Below, one piece after another: positions 8,129-16,214 of a stretch of DNA of 64,000 bases. Where the stretch lies: contig NZ_JANLCK010000006.1 of assembly GCF_024979315.1 (NCBI RefSeq), positions 1-64,000 of the forward strand. Reading direction: 5' to 3'. Both the position numbers and the translations under genes were made by a program. Within the stretch, counting starts at the first letter, position 1. Each line of letters begins with the position of its first letter. The notes under the pieces are model-generated. The model saw only the letters and a program-made list of their open reading frames with translations. It searched no databases and was not told the DNA's origin. The DNA is from Herbiconiux oxytropis. Lineage in GTDB: Bacteria; Actinomycetota; Actinomycetes; Actinomycetales; Microbacteriaceae.

Positions 8129-10030
8129 GTGAAGCGACTGCGCGCCGTCCATGTGTCCAGGCAGGCCGCCTCGGCCGTCACGACGGCCCTCGCGGGTGCA
8201 CTCGCGAGCGCCCTCGTGCTCGCCGGTGCCGCGGGCCCCGCCCTCGCCGATCCGGCGCCTGGGCCCGACCCGTCGCCCACGGCCGGCTCGATCTCGGGTC
8301 TCCTCCTCACGGACCAGGGCGAGCCGCTCGCCGGTCACGTCTACGCCATCCCGCCCGAGGAGGGCTTCGAGTACCGCGGCACGGCCGGTGCCGACGGCGC
8401 CTATACGATCGAGAACGTGCCGGCCGGCGACTACGCCGTGCACTTCGAGCCTTTCCGCACCGAGACGGAGGCCGCCCCCTACGGCTACGGCCCCGCCTAC
8501 TACCCCGACGCGCTCCGCCTCGACGACGCCGAGCCCGTGCGCGTCAACCCCTCCTCCGACACCCTGTTCGTGAACTCCGCGCTGGCCCCTGGCGGCCAGA
8601 TCTCGGGAACGGTCGTGCTCGCGACCCTCACCGGGTCGACGCCCGCCGTCCACACCGTGGTGGTGCCCTTCACGGGTGAGGATGCGCCGCCCGAGGATCC
8701 GTTCGAGGCCGAGTACGGGGCCACGTTCGTGAACGACGACGGCACGTTCCGCGTGCACACCGCGGCCGGCGAGCACCGCCTCGCCTTCTACACGCGCTAC
8801 CACGGCCAGTGGATCATCGACGAGTACTGGCAGAACGCCTCCGCCGTCGCCGACGCGACCCCGCTCGAGGTCGTCCCGGCCGAGGACATCCCGGGCATCG
8901 CGGCCGAGCTGCTCGCGCCCGGCAGCCTGCAGTTCACGCTGACGGCGCCCGACGGCACCCCGCTTCCCGGCGTCGACGTCTCGCTCGTCGACCACGCCGA
9001 CACCCGCACGATGCTCGACCTCGTGACCGACGCGAGCGGCGTCGCGCTCGCAGGCGACCTGCCTCCCGGCTACTACGACCTCTCGGTCACGAACCCGCCC
9101 GCGGGCTACTCCGACGCGTTCATCCGCGGCGTGATGGTGTTCCCCGGCGAGACCTCTACGCTGCAGTCGGGCCTCGGCGACCCGCTCCCACGCGGTGCGA
9201 CTGCCACCCCGGCGCTCCCCACCGACGACGGCTGGCTGCTGCTCGAGGGCGACTCGGTCACCCTCACGGTCCCGGATGCGATCGATCTCGAGAGCGTCGG
9301 CTTCGTCTACTCCTCCAACGAGCAGGACGACCCGCGCCGAGGCGAGTTCACGCTCGACGGCTCGACCTGGACGGCGACCATCGACCTCGAGGGCCTCTGG
9401 GGCCACGGCGCCCTCGGCATCGAGTACCGCTACGACCTCGACCTCACCCACGTCGCCGTGCTCGACACCTCGATCGCCCGCGAGCCCGGTGCGGCCGAGC
9501 TGACGGACGGCTCGCGCGGCGATGTCGCGCTCGCCGGTACGTCGGCGGTCGCCGGAGGCGTGAAGGCGGGCGGGACGGCGACGGCGTCGGGCCTCGAGCC
9601 CAAATCCTGGTACCACGCCTGGTGGTTCTCCACGCCCACCGCGGCCGGTTGGGTGCAGGCGGATGCCACGGGTGCGGTCTCGGTGCCGGTTCCGGCCGGG
9701 CTCGTGCCGGCGGGTGCTGCCTCGGCGGAGCACTCGCTCGCGTTCGTGTCGGTGCAGGGAGCGCTTGCGGGGTGGACCCCGGTGACCGTGCTCGCAGCCG
9801 ACAACGGCGGAGGTGGCGGCGGGGGCGGCGGAGGTGGCGGCGGTGACAACGGCGGCGGAGGCTCCGGCGGGGACGGCTCCGGCGGGTCGTCCGGCCCGGC
9901 CGGCTCCGGTGCGGGAGCCACGCTCGCGGCCACCGGTTCGGAGCCCGCTCCATGGCTGGGTCTCGCCGCGCTCCTGGTGGCGGCCGGTGCGATGCCGGCG
10001 GCCCTGCGCATCCGTCGCCGGCCCGCCTAG
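8129..10030 (+). CDS. Secreted surface protein with Gly-rich stalk and LAATG sorting signal
   Basis: 633 residues. A signal peptide of about 42 residues ends near GPALADP. The body has a carboxypeptidase-regulatory/SpaA-like beta domain early (SGLLLTDQGEPLAGHVYAIP ... YTIENVPAGDYAVHFEPF) and at least one similar repeat later (LPGVDVSLVDHADTRTML ... DLPPGYYDLSV). A poly-Gly/Ser stalk follows at about 560-600, then LAATGSEPAPW, a hydrophobic helix and RIRRRPA: a class-E-sortase-type LAxTG wall anchor. The GTG at 8129 has GGGGGAG about 7 nt upstream and begins directly with the Lys/Arg signal-peptide n-region, which favours it over the in-frame start at 8087. No sortase gene lies in the window. 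Confidence 0.82.
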   Translation: MKRLRAVHVSRQAASAVTTALAGALASALVLAGAAGPALADPAPGPDPSPTAGSISGLLLTDQGEPLAGHVYAIPPEEGFEYRGTAGADGAYTIENVPAGDYAVHFEPFRTETEAAPYGYGPAYYPDALRLDDAEPVRVNPSSDTLFVNSALAPGGQISGTVVLATLTGSTPAVHTVVVPFTGEDAPPEDPFEAEYGATFVNDDGTFRVHTAAGEHRLAFYTRYHGQWIIDEYWQNASAVADATPLEVVPAEDIPGIAAELLAPGSLQFTLTAPDGTPLPGVDVSLVDHADTRTMLDLVTDASGVALAGDLPPGYYDLSVTNPPAGYSDAFIRGVMVFPGETSTLQSGLGDPLPRGATATPALPTDDGWLLLEGDSVTLTVPDAIDLESVGFVYSSNEQDDPRRGEFTLDGSTWTATIDLEGLWGHGALGIEYRYDLDLTHVAVLDTSIAREPGAAELTDGSRGDVALAGTSAVAGGVKAGGTATASGLEPKSWYHAWWFSTPTAAGWVQADATGAVSVPVPAGLVPAGAASAEHSLAFVSVQGALAGWTPVTVLAADNGGGGGGGGGGGGGDNGGGGSGGDGSGGSSGPAGSGAGATLAATGSEPAPWLGLAALLVAAGAMPAALRIRRRPA

Positions 10031-10039
10031 GCTGGGGGC

Positions 10040-10966
10040 GTGGACTTCAGAATCTTCACCGAACCCCAGCAGGGCGCCACCTACGACGATCTCCTCGCCG
10101 TGGCTCGAGCCACGGAGGAGCTCGGCTTCGACGCGTTCTTCCGTTCCGACCACTACCTGCGGATGGGCGACGGCGATCCGGGCCCCGGCCCCACCGACGC
10201 CTGGACGACGCTCGCCGGGCTCGCCCGCGAGACCTCGCGCATCCGGCTCGGCACGCTCGTGTCGTCGGTGACCTACCGCTACCCCGGCATCCTCGCGATC
10301 CAGGTGGCGCAGGTCGACCAGATGTCGGGCGGCCGGGTGGAGCTCGGGCTCGGCACGGGCTGGTTCGACGAGGAGCACCGGGCCTACGGGATCCCGTTCC
10401 CGCCGAAGCGCTTCGACCTGCTCGAGGAGCAGCTCGAGATCGTCACGAGCCTGTGGGCCACGGAGCCGGGAGAGACCTACTCGTTCCAGGGTGAGCACTA
10501 CTCGCTCGAGAACTCGCCGGCGCTGCCGAAGCCCGTGCAGTCTCCGCTGCCCGTGATCGTGGGCGGCAAGGGCGCCAAGCGCACTCCGCTCCTCGCGGCG
10601 CGGTTCGCGAGCGAGTTCAACGTGCCGTTCCCCGACCCGGGCACGCTGCCGGGGCTGTTCGAGAACGTGCGGCGCTCGTGCTCGGAGCTCGGCCGCGACC
10701 CGGATGACATCGTCTACTCGGCCGCGTTCGTGGCCGCGGCGGGTGCCTCCGAGGCGGAGTTCACCGCCCGCGCCTCGGCCATCGGGCGGGAGCCGGCGGA
10801 GCTGCGCGTGAACGGTCTCGCGGGCACGGCTGCGGAGGTCGTAGACAAGCTCGGGGCCCTGCGCGAGCAGGGGGTGGAGCGGGTGTACCTGCAGATGCTC
10901 GACCTGCACGACCTCGACCACCTCGACTTCTTCGCGCGCGAGGTCATCCCGCAGCTGGGGGAGTAG
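10040..10966 (+). CDS. LLM-class F420-dependent oxidoreductase
   Basis: 308 residues of the bacterial luciferase-like TIM-barrel fold. MDFRIFTEPQ at the start, FFRSDHYLRMG, RIRLGTLVSSVTYRYPG, GGRVELGLGTGWF and LPVIVGGKGAKRT follow the F420-dependent (TIGR03560-like) subgroup. These enzymes use coenzyme F420 or FMN for hydride transfer; the substrate is unknown. GTG start with CTGGGGG upstream, only 9 nt after the preceding gene. Confidence 0.85.
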   Translation: MDFRIFTEPQQGATYDDLLAVARATEELGFDAFFRSDHYLRMGDGDPGPGPTDAWTTLAGLARETSRIRLGTLVSSVTYRYPGILAIQVAQVDQMSGGRVELGLGTGWFDEEHRAYGIPFPPKRFDLLEEQLEIVTSLWATEPGETYSFQGEHYSLENSPALPKPVQSPLPVIVGGKGAKRTPLLAARFASEFNVPFPDPGTLPGLFENVRRSCSELGRDPDDIVYSAAFVAAAGASEAEFTARASAIGREPAELRVNGLAGTAAEVVDKLGALREQGVERVYLQMLDLHDLDHLDFFAREVIPQLGE

Positions 10967-11030
10967 CGGCAGCGGGCTACACGTCGCTCGCCGTTCGTCG
11001 CCCTCCACGTGCCTGCCCGGCAAAGAGCAT

Positions 11031-11039
11031 ATGTATGAT
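11031..11039 (+). promoter_or_regulatory. ATGTATGAT motif overlapping a -10 box, sugar-acid operon promoter
   Basis: ATGTATGAT contains TATGAT (11034-11039), a near-perfect -10 box. The same motif with TATGMT in the same register occurs at 13309-13317 and 17027-17035, all in front of genes of this catabolic cluster. It is a candidate operator of the FadR-type GntR regulator encoded at 16215-16964. Since a start here would place the TSS near 11046, the mutarotase must begin downstream, at 11074. Confidence 0.6.
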
Positions 11040-11073
11040 GTTGCCGAACGGTTTCGGGCGAAGGGGCATCGAC

Positions 11074-11412
11074 GTGGGGCAAGGCATCGAGCGGCACGCG
11101 CTCATCGTGGGCGTCGACCCGAGGCTCCGTGAGGAGTACCTCAGGCTGCATGCTGCGGTCTGGCCGCAGGTGGAGGCCACGCTCTCGGCCTGCAACGTCA
11201 CCAACTACACGATCTTCGTGCGCGGCGACCTCCTCGTGGCCTACTACGAATACACGGGAGCCGATCACGACGCCGACATGGCCCGGATCGGCGAGGATCC
11301 GGTGACCCGCGAGTGGTGGACCCGCACCGACCCCTGCCAGGTGCCCCTCTTCGCCGACCAGCCCGCGGGTGAGCGCTGGGCGCCGCTCACCGAGGTCTGG
11401 CACCTGCCGTGA
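11074..11412 (+). CDS. L-rhamnose/L-fucose mutarotase (COG3254)
   Basis: 112 residues of the RhaM-type ferredoxin-like fold. Family features seen: RHALIVGVDPRLREEYLRLHAAVWPQV near the start, the NYTIFVRGDLLVAYYEY core strand, and WWTRTDPCQVPL near the end. It interconverts alpha and beta anomers of a 6-deoxyhexose before dehydrogenation. The GTG at 11074 has AAGGGG (11061-11066) 7 nt upstream. Upstream ATGs at 11035 and 11038 lie inside the -10 box, so they are unlikely starts. It is the first gene of a tightly overlapped operon (next start overlaps by 4 nt). Confidence 0.85.
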   Translation: MGQGIERHALIVGVDPRLREEYLRLHAAVWPQVEATLSACNVTNYTIFVRGDLLVAYYEYTGADHDADMARIGEDPVTREWWTRTDPCQVPLFADQPAGERWAPLTEVWHLP

Positions 11413-12284
11413 CCGCACGCGCAGCCGCCGGCCGCGGCACGAGGCGCTCGATCGTCGACGCGCACGCCCACGTCTGGGATCGCGCCCGCACCCCCATCGA
11501 CTGGATCGACGAGTCGCTGCCCGAGATCGATCGCGACTTCTCGGTGGCGGAACTCCACGAGGTGGCGCGCGCGGCCGCGACCGCTCACGGGGTCGAGTTC
11601 GCGGGCGGCGTTCTCGTGCAGGCCCTGAACGACTCCGGTGAGACCGCCGACCTGCTCCGCGCCGCTCGAGGTCCGGTGGTGGGCTGGGCCGACCTCGACG
11701 CTCCCGGTCTCGACTCGCGCCTCGCCGAGCTCCGGCAGGGCCCCGGTGGTCACCGGCTCGCCGGACTCCGCCACCTGGCCCACGTCGATCCTGATCCCGA
11801 GTGGCTGCTGCGGCCCCAGGTGTCGCGGGGTCTCGACGTGCTCGCCGCATCCGGTCTCGTCTTCGACCTCGTGCTGCGGCCCTGGCAGCTCGAGCTCGCC
11901 GCGCGGGTCGCGGCGGACCACCCCGACGTGCTCTTCGTGCTCGACCATCTGGGCCAGCCGCCGGGAGCCGCCGCCCGCGACGAGGTGGCGACCTGGGAGC
12001 GCGACCTCCGCACCCTCGCCGACCTCCCGAACATGGTGGCGAAGATCTCGGGCATCGCCGTGCGCGGCGACCGTGCTCGGCTCGAGCGCCTCGGCGGATT
12101 CGCGCTGGACGCGTTCGGGGCGGATCGGCTGATGTTCGGCTCCGACTGGCCGCTCGTGCGCCTCGCCGACGACTACGGCTCCTGGCTCGGCGACCACCTC
12201 GCCTGGTCGGCCGCCCTCTCGCCCGACGAGCAGCTCGCCCTCGATTCCGCCACAGCCCGCCGCACCTACGGAGCGACCACATGA
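11409..12284 (+). CDS. L-fucono-/L-rhamnono-lactonase, amidohydrolase-2 family
   Basis: 291 residues. Metal-binding start motif IVDAHAHVWD, mid-barrel FVLDHLGQP and the C-terminal FGSDWPL characterise COG3618 lactonases, TIM-barrel amidohydrolases that open sugar 1,5- or 1,4-lactones. The context (mutarotase before, aldose dehydrogenase after) places it at the lactone-to-aldonate step. GTGA overlap of 4 nt with the mutarotase gene; ATGA overlap of 4 nt with the next gene. Confidence 0.85.
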   Translation: MTARAAAGRGTRRSIVDAHAHVWDRARTPIDWIDESLPEIDRDFSVAELHEVARAAATAHGVEFAGGVLVQALNDSGETADLLRAARGPVVGWADLDAPGLDSRLAELRQGPGGHRLAGLRHLAHVDPDPEWLLRPQVSRGLDVLAASGLVFDLVLRPWQLELAARVAADHPDVLFVLDHLGQPPGAAARDEVATWERDLRTLADLPNMVAKISGIAVRGDRARLERLGGFALDAFGADRLMFGSDWPLVRLADDYGSWLGDHLAWSAALSPDEQLALDSATARRTYGATT

Positions 12285-13297
12285 CCGCCGAGAACGCATC
12301 CGACTCCCGCCTGCCCGAGCGCGCCCTGCCGGGCGATGCGCTGCCCGAGCGCGCCCTGCCGGGCACGGCGCTGCGTCTCACCGAGCTGGGTTTCGGGGCG
12401 GCGAGTCTCGGCAACCTCTACCGCGAGACCTCCGACGTCGACGCCCGGGCGGCGGTCGACCGCGCGTGGGAGCGCGGCATCCGCTCCTTCGACACCGCGC
12501 CCCACTACGGCCTCGGCCTCTCCGAGCGCCGCCTCGGCGCCGCCCTCGCCGATCGCCCGCGTGACGAGTACGTGCTCTCGACCAAGGTGGGCCGCCTGCT
12601 CGTGCCCAACGAGAATCCGCAGGGCCAGGACCCCGACTTCGTGGTGCCCGACACCCTGCGCCGGCAGTGGGACTTCTCCCGCGACGGCATCCTGCGCTCG
12701 ATCGAGCAGAGCCTCGAGCGCCTCGGCACCGACCACGTCGACATCGTCTACGCCCACGACCCCGACCAGTTCGACGAGAAGGCCGCCTGGCAGGCCGCCG
12801 AGACCCTCACGGAGCTCCGCGACCAGGGCGTCATCGGCGCCCGCGGTGTCGGCACGAACGACGCGGGCCAGCTCGCCGCCCTGTTCGAGGCCGATGCGAT
12901 CGACGTCGCCATGCTCGCGGGCCGCTACACGCTGCTCGAGCGGGAGGCGGCGCTGCCGGCGCTCGAGGCGGCGGTGACCCACGGCAAGGCGGTGGTGGCG
13001 GTCGCCGTGTTCAACTCCGGGCTTCTCGCCACCGACCGCCCCGCCCCGGACGCCCGCTACGACTACGGCCCCGTGCCGCCCGAGCTGCGCGCCCGCACCG
13101 TGGCACTCGCCGAGCTGTGCGAAGCGCACGGGGTGACGCTGCCCCAGGCGGCCATCGCTTTCCCGCTCGCGCATCCGGCCGTGGTCGACGTGACCCTCGG
13201 CATGCGCACGGCCGAGCAGGTCGATCGCAACGCGGACCTCTACGCGGCCGCGGTGCCGCCCGAGTTGTGGGCAGCGCTGCTATCCCGTCTAGAATGA
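12281..13297 (+). CDS. Aldo/keto reductase, L-fucose (D-threo-aldose) 1-dehydrogenase type
   Basis: 338 residues of the aldo/keto reductase barrel. The catalytic tetrad is visible: Asp71 and Tyr76 in SFDTAPHYG, Lys102 in LSTKVGR and His159 in YAHDPD. The pattern SERRLGAAL and the long Q-N rich loop after Lys102 match the D-threo-aldose/L-fucose dehydrogenase subgroup (COG0667). It would oxidise the 6-deoxysugar to its lactone with NAD(P)+. The N-terminus carries a duplicated PERALPG segment (see repeat at 12311). Overlaps the lactonase stop by 4 nt. Rhamnose or another 6-deoxyhexose cannot be excluded as substrate. Confidence 0.83.
   Translation: MTAENASDSRLPERALPGDALPERALPGTALRLTELGFGAASLGNLYRETSDVDARAAVDRAWERGIRSFDTAPHYGLGLSERRLGAALADRPRDEYVLSTKVGRLLVPNENPQGQDPDFVVPDTLRRQWDFSRDGILRSIEQSLERLGTDHVDIVYAHDPDQFDEKAAWQAAETLTELRDQGVIGARGVGTNDAGQLAALFEADAIDVAMLAGRYTLLEREAALPALEAAVTHGKAVVAVAVFNSGLLATDRPAPDARYDYGPVPPELRARTVALAELCEAHGVTLPQAAIAFPLAHPAVVDVTLGMRTAEQVDRNADLYAAAVPPELWAALLSRLE
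12311..12364 (+). repeat. Duplicated 24-bp unit at aldose dehydrogenase N-terminus
   Basis: Bases 12311-12334 and 12341-12364 are identical 24-mers (period 30) and encode LPERALPG twice. The duplication lies before the first strand of the barrel, so it lengthens the N-terminal tail without touching the active site. Confidence 0.85.
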
Positions 13298-13308
13298 TAG
13301 AACATGTG

Positions 13309-13317
13309 ATGTATGCT
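13309..13317 (+). promoter_or_regulatory. ATGTATGCT motif overlapping a -10 box, dehydratase operon promoter
   Basis: ATGTATGCT includes TATGCT (13312-13317) as a -10 box, 37 nt before the ATG at 13355. It is preceded by ACATGTGATGT, so an ACAT-GTG-ATGT inverted repeat overlaps it. Second of three copies of the cluster motif. Confidence 0.55.
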
Positions 13318-13354
13318 CTTTCCTGACGTCGCTGCCGACAGACACGGGGAGAGC

Positions 13355-14494
13355 ATGAAGATCACAGGCTTCACCAGCCTCAGTACCGTGCACGACTGGG
13401 GCCGCCCCGTGGGCGACGTGAACGGCGTCATCGCCGGAGGCGTCACCGAGGTGGGCGTGCTGCTCGTGCACACCGACGGCGGTCTCACGGGTGTCGGCCT
13501 CGGAGCCCACTCCGACATCGCCCGGGTCTTCCCCGCGGTCGAGGGAGAGGACCCCCGCGCGGTCGTGGCCCTCTACGACCGGATGCTCGCCCACGTCTTC
13601 AAGACCGGTCACGCCGGCGCCACCTTCGGCGCCATCGGCGCGATCGACATGGCGCTCTGGGACCTCAAGGCCAAGATGGCCGATGAGCCGCTCTGGCGAA
13701 CGCTCGGCGCGCGCGACCGCTTCGTGCCCGGCTACGCCTCGGGTCTCGACATCTCTCTCGACGACGAGGCGCTCGTGGCCCTCTACGAGCGCTACGCCGA
13801 GCGCGGCTTCTCGAGCGCCAAGCTCAAGGGCGGTCTCGACGCCGACACCGACATCGCGCGCCTCAAGGCCGTGGGCGACGTTCTCCGCCGCAACTCGCCG
13901 AGGCCCGCCCTCATGCTCGACGCGAACGAGGCCTGGAACCGCAAGCAGGCCGTGCGCTACGTCTCCCAGGTCGAGGCCGAGGTGCCGCTGACCTGGATCG
14001 AGGAGCCCGTGCGCCGGTGGGACGCCGAGGGCCATGCCGTCGTCGGCCGGGCCGTGCGCGCCTCCGTGGCCACGGGCGAGAACCTCGTGGGGCTCGAGCA
14101 GTACGGCCCGCTGCTCGCCGCGGGTGCGGTTGACATCGTGCAGACCGGCATGGTCTGGGGCATCACGCACTTCCTGCGCGTGGCGGCGATCGCGCACGGC
14201 CGCGACCTGCCGGTCAGTCCCGTCGGCTACAACGGCAACCCGGTGGCGCACGCCTCTGCCGCCGTGCCCAACCACCTCACCACCGAGGTGCAGGATCTCG
14301 GCGCGCCCGTGGGACTCACGATCGACCAGACGATCGCCGACGGCGGCATCGTGCTGGGCGACACCCCCGGCCTCGGCATCGTCGTCGACCTCGAGGCCAT
14401 CGCCGCACTCGACTCGGCCGAGGGCTGGCGCGTTCCGGCGGGCCCGCACGTGCGACCCGAGCGCGCGGGGCTTCGGCTCGTGCCCGGCCCGTGA
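13355..14494 (+). CDS. Enolase-superfamily (mandelate racemase type) sugar-acid dehydratase
   Basis: 379 residues. N-terminal capping domain then barrel. Visible: the KxK catalytic motif in SSAKLKGG, and three metal ligands, Asp in LMLDANEAW, Glu in TWIEEPV and Glu in ATGENL. By position it should dehydrate L-fuconate (or a similar aldonate) to the 2-keto-3-deoxy acid. Odd: where mandelate-racemase members carry the His-Asp dyad (a PD motif after barrel strand 6, an H after strand 7), this protein reads DIVQTG and SPVGYNG, so both residues seem absent. The ATG at 13355 has GGGGAGAG upstream; the in-frame ATG at 13313 overlaps the -10 box. Confidence 0.8.
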   Translation: MKITGFTSLSTVHDWGRPVGDVNGVIAGGVTEVGVLLVHTDGGLTGVGLGAHSDIARVFPAVEGEDPRAVVALYDRMLAHVFKTGHAGATFGAIGAIDMALWDLKAKMADEPLWRTLGARDRFVPGYASGLDISLDDEALVALYERYAERGFSSAKLKGGLDADTDIARLKAVGDVLRRNSPRPALMLDANEAWNRKQAVRYVSQVEAEVPLTWIEEPVRRWDAEGHAVVGRAVRASVATGENLVGLEQYGPLLAAGAVDIVQTGMVWGITHFLRVAAIAHGRDLPVSPVGYNGNPVAHASAAVPNHLTTEVQDLGAPVGLTIDQTIADGGIVLGDTPGLGIVVDLEAIAALDSAEGWRVPAGPHVRPERAGLRLVPGP

Positions 14495-14543
14495 CACCCC
14501 TCCTTCAGAAGCCCGCCCGCCCCGAGTACAGAAAGCAGCTCGC

Positions 14544-15395
14544 ATGAAGTTCCAACGCCGTGGCCCGTCGGGCCACGAGATCCCCGCCGTGCTCGTCGAC
14601 GGGGTCGCCTACGACCTCTCGTCGGTGACGGGCGACATCGACGGTGACTTCCTCGCCGGTGACGGCCCGGCGCGGGCGCAGTCGGCCCTCGACGTGGGCT
14701 CCCTCCCGGCGCTCGCCGACCAGGAGGCCCGGCTCGGCGCGCCGCTCGCGCAGCCCACGAAGATCGTCTGCATCGGCCTCAACTACCGCGACCACGCCGA
14801 CGAGACCGGTGCGCCGTATCCGCCCGAGCCCGTCGTGTTCATGAAGGATCCGTCGACGCTCGGTGGGGCATCCGACACCGTGCCCATCCCGCGCGGATCG
14901 GAGAAGACAGACTGGGAGGTCGAGCTCGGCATCGTGATCGGCCGCACCGCCCGCTACCTCGACTCGGTGGACGAGGCCCGCGAGCACATCGCGGGCTACG
15001 TGCTCTCGCACGACGTCTCGGAGCGCCGGTTCCAGCTCGAGCTCGGCGGCACCTGGGACAAGGGCAAGAGCTGCGAGGGCTTCAACCCGCTCGGCCCGTG
15101 GGTGGCCACCGCCGACGAGTTCGACGACCCGCAGAACCTCGGCCTCCGCCTCTGGGTGAACGGCGAGCTGCGGCAAAACGGCTCCACCGCCAACCAGATC
15201 TTCGGGGTCGCGCACGTGGTCTGGTACCTCAGCCAGTTCATGGTGCTGCGGCCGGGCGACATCATCAACACCGGCACCCCCGCGGGAGTCGCCATGGGCA
15301 TGGAGGGGCAGCCCTACCTCCGGGTGGGCGACGTCGTGGAGCTCGAGATCGACGGCCTCGGCCGTGCACGCCAGGAGTTCGTGAGCCATGAGTGA
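14544..15395 (+). CDS. FAH-family 2,4-diketo-3-deoxy-L-fuconate/rhamnonate hydrolase
   Basis: 283 residues of the fumarylacetoacetate hydrolase fold. KIVCIGLNYRDHADE, metal-binding TDWEVELGIVIG (two Glu) and YVLSHDVSER (Asp), then NTGTPAGVAMG near the C-terminus are all family hallmarks. In the oxidative deoxysugar pathway this enzyme cleaves the 2,4-diketo acid to pyruvate and L-lactate. The ATG at 14544 is chosen because the residues before it (an open frame from 14034) are a shadow of the dehydratase gene. The SDR gene overlaps its end by 8 nt. Confidence 0.85.
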   Translation: MKFQRRGPSGHEIPAVLVDGVAYDLSSVTGDIDGDFLAGDGPARAQSALDVGSLPALADQEARLGAPLAQPTKIVCIGLNYRDHADETGAPYPPEPVVFMKDPSTLGGASDTVPIPRGSEKTDWEVELGIVIGRTARYLDSVDEAREHIAGYVLSHDVSERRFQLELGGTWDKGKSCEGFNPLGPWVATADEFDDPQNLGLRLWVNGELRQNGSTANQIFGVAHVVWYLSQFMVLRPGDIINTGTPAGVAMGMEGQPYLRVGDVVELEIDGLGRARQEFVSHE

Positions 15396-16188
15396 CGCGC
15401 AGAACGCCGGATCGCCCGGATCGCCCGGATCGCCTGCCGGGGAGCTCCAGGGCCTGACCGCCATCGTCACGGGCGGTGCCTCGGGCATCGGCCTCGCGAC
15501 CTCCCTGCTCCTCGCCTCGCGGGGCGCCCGGGTGGCCGTGCTCGACCTCAACGCCGAGGGCCTCCCCGAGGGGCTCACGGGCTTCGCCGCCGACGTCACC
15601 TCGCGCGAGTCGGTGGATGCGGCGGTCGCCGCTGTGGCCGAGTGGGCGGGCGGGATCGACATCGTCGTGAACAACGCCGGCGTCAGCGCCATCGGCACCG
15701 TCGAGGCCAACAGCGACGACGACTGGCGGCGGGTGCTCGACATCAACGTCATCGGCGTGGCCCGGGTCTCGGCGGCCGCACTCCCATGGCTCCGGCGCTC
15801 GGAGCACGCCGCGATCGTCAACACCTGCTCGGTGTCGGCGAACAACGGCATCCCCGAACGCGCCCTCTACAGCGCCTCGAAGGGCGCTGTGCTCGCGCTC
15901 ACCTACGGCATGGCGGTCGACCACGTGCGGGAGGGCGTGCGGGTCAACTGCGTGCGCCCCGGCACCGTCGACACGCCCTTCGTGTCGAACTACCTCAAGA
16001 AGTACGACGACCCGGTGGCCGAGCGTGCCGCCCTGGACGCCCGTCAGCCGACAGGCCGCATGGTCACGCCCGAGGAGGTCGCGCACGCGATCGCCTACCT
16101 GGCGAGCCCCGCGGCTTCCTCGACCACGGGCACCGCGCTCGACGTCGACGGCGGCCTCACGACCCTCCGCATCCGCCCGCAGAGCTGA
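15388..16188 (+). CDS. SDR dehydrogenase, 2-keto-3-deoxy-L-fuconate 4-dehydrogenase type
   Basis: 266 residues. Rossmann motif TGGASGIGLA, NNAG in IVVNNAGVSA, catalytic Ser in NTCSVSANNG and the YSASKGAV Tyr-Lys pair are intact; the C-terminal GTALDVDGGLTT is typical of SDRs. It most likely oxidises C4 of the 2-keto-3-deoxy acid, giving the substrate of the FAH-type hydrolase. The N-terminal tail holds a triple 9-bp repeat (about 15413-15439) encoding GSP three times. The ATG overlaps the previous gene by 8 nt. Confidence 0.85.
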   Translation: MSDAQNAGSPGSPGSPAGELQGLTAIVTGGASGIGLATSLLLASRGARVAVLDLNAEGLPEGLTGFAADVTSRESVDAAVAAVAEWAGGIDIVVNNAGVSAIGTVEANSDDDWRRVLDINVIGVARVSAAALPWLRRSEHAAIVNTCSVSANNGIPERALYSASKGAVLALTYGMAVDHVREGVRVNCVRPGTVDTPFVSNYLKKYDDPVAERAALDARQPTGRMVTPEEVAHAIAYLASPAASSTTGTALDVDGGLTTLRIRPQS

Positions 16189-16214
16189 ATGCCGCGGGTC
16201 GTGGGCGAGAACTC

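Noticed and set aside
9802-9895. G-rich run as a G-quadruplex regulatory element
   Set aside because: It encodes the poly-Gly stalk of the surface protein; Gly codons in a high-GC gene account for the G-runs.
7811-11023. 1,070-residue minus-strand frame spanning several plus-strand genes
   Set aside because: Runs through three unrelated, well-supported genes, with charged low-complexity composition.
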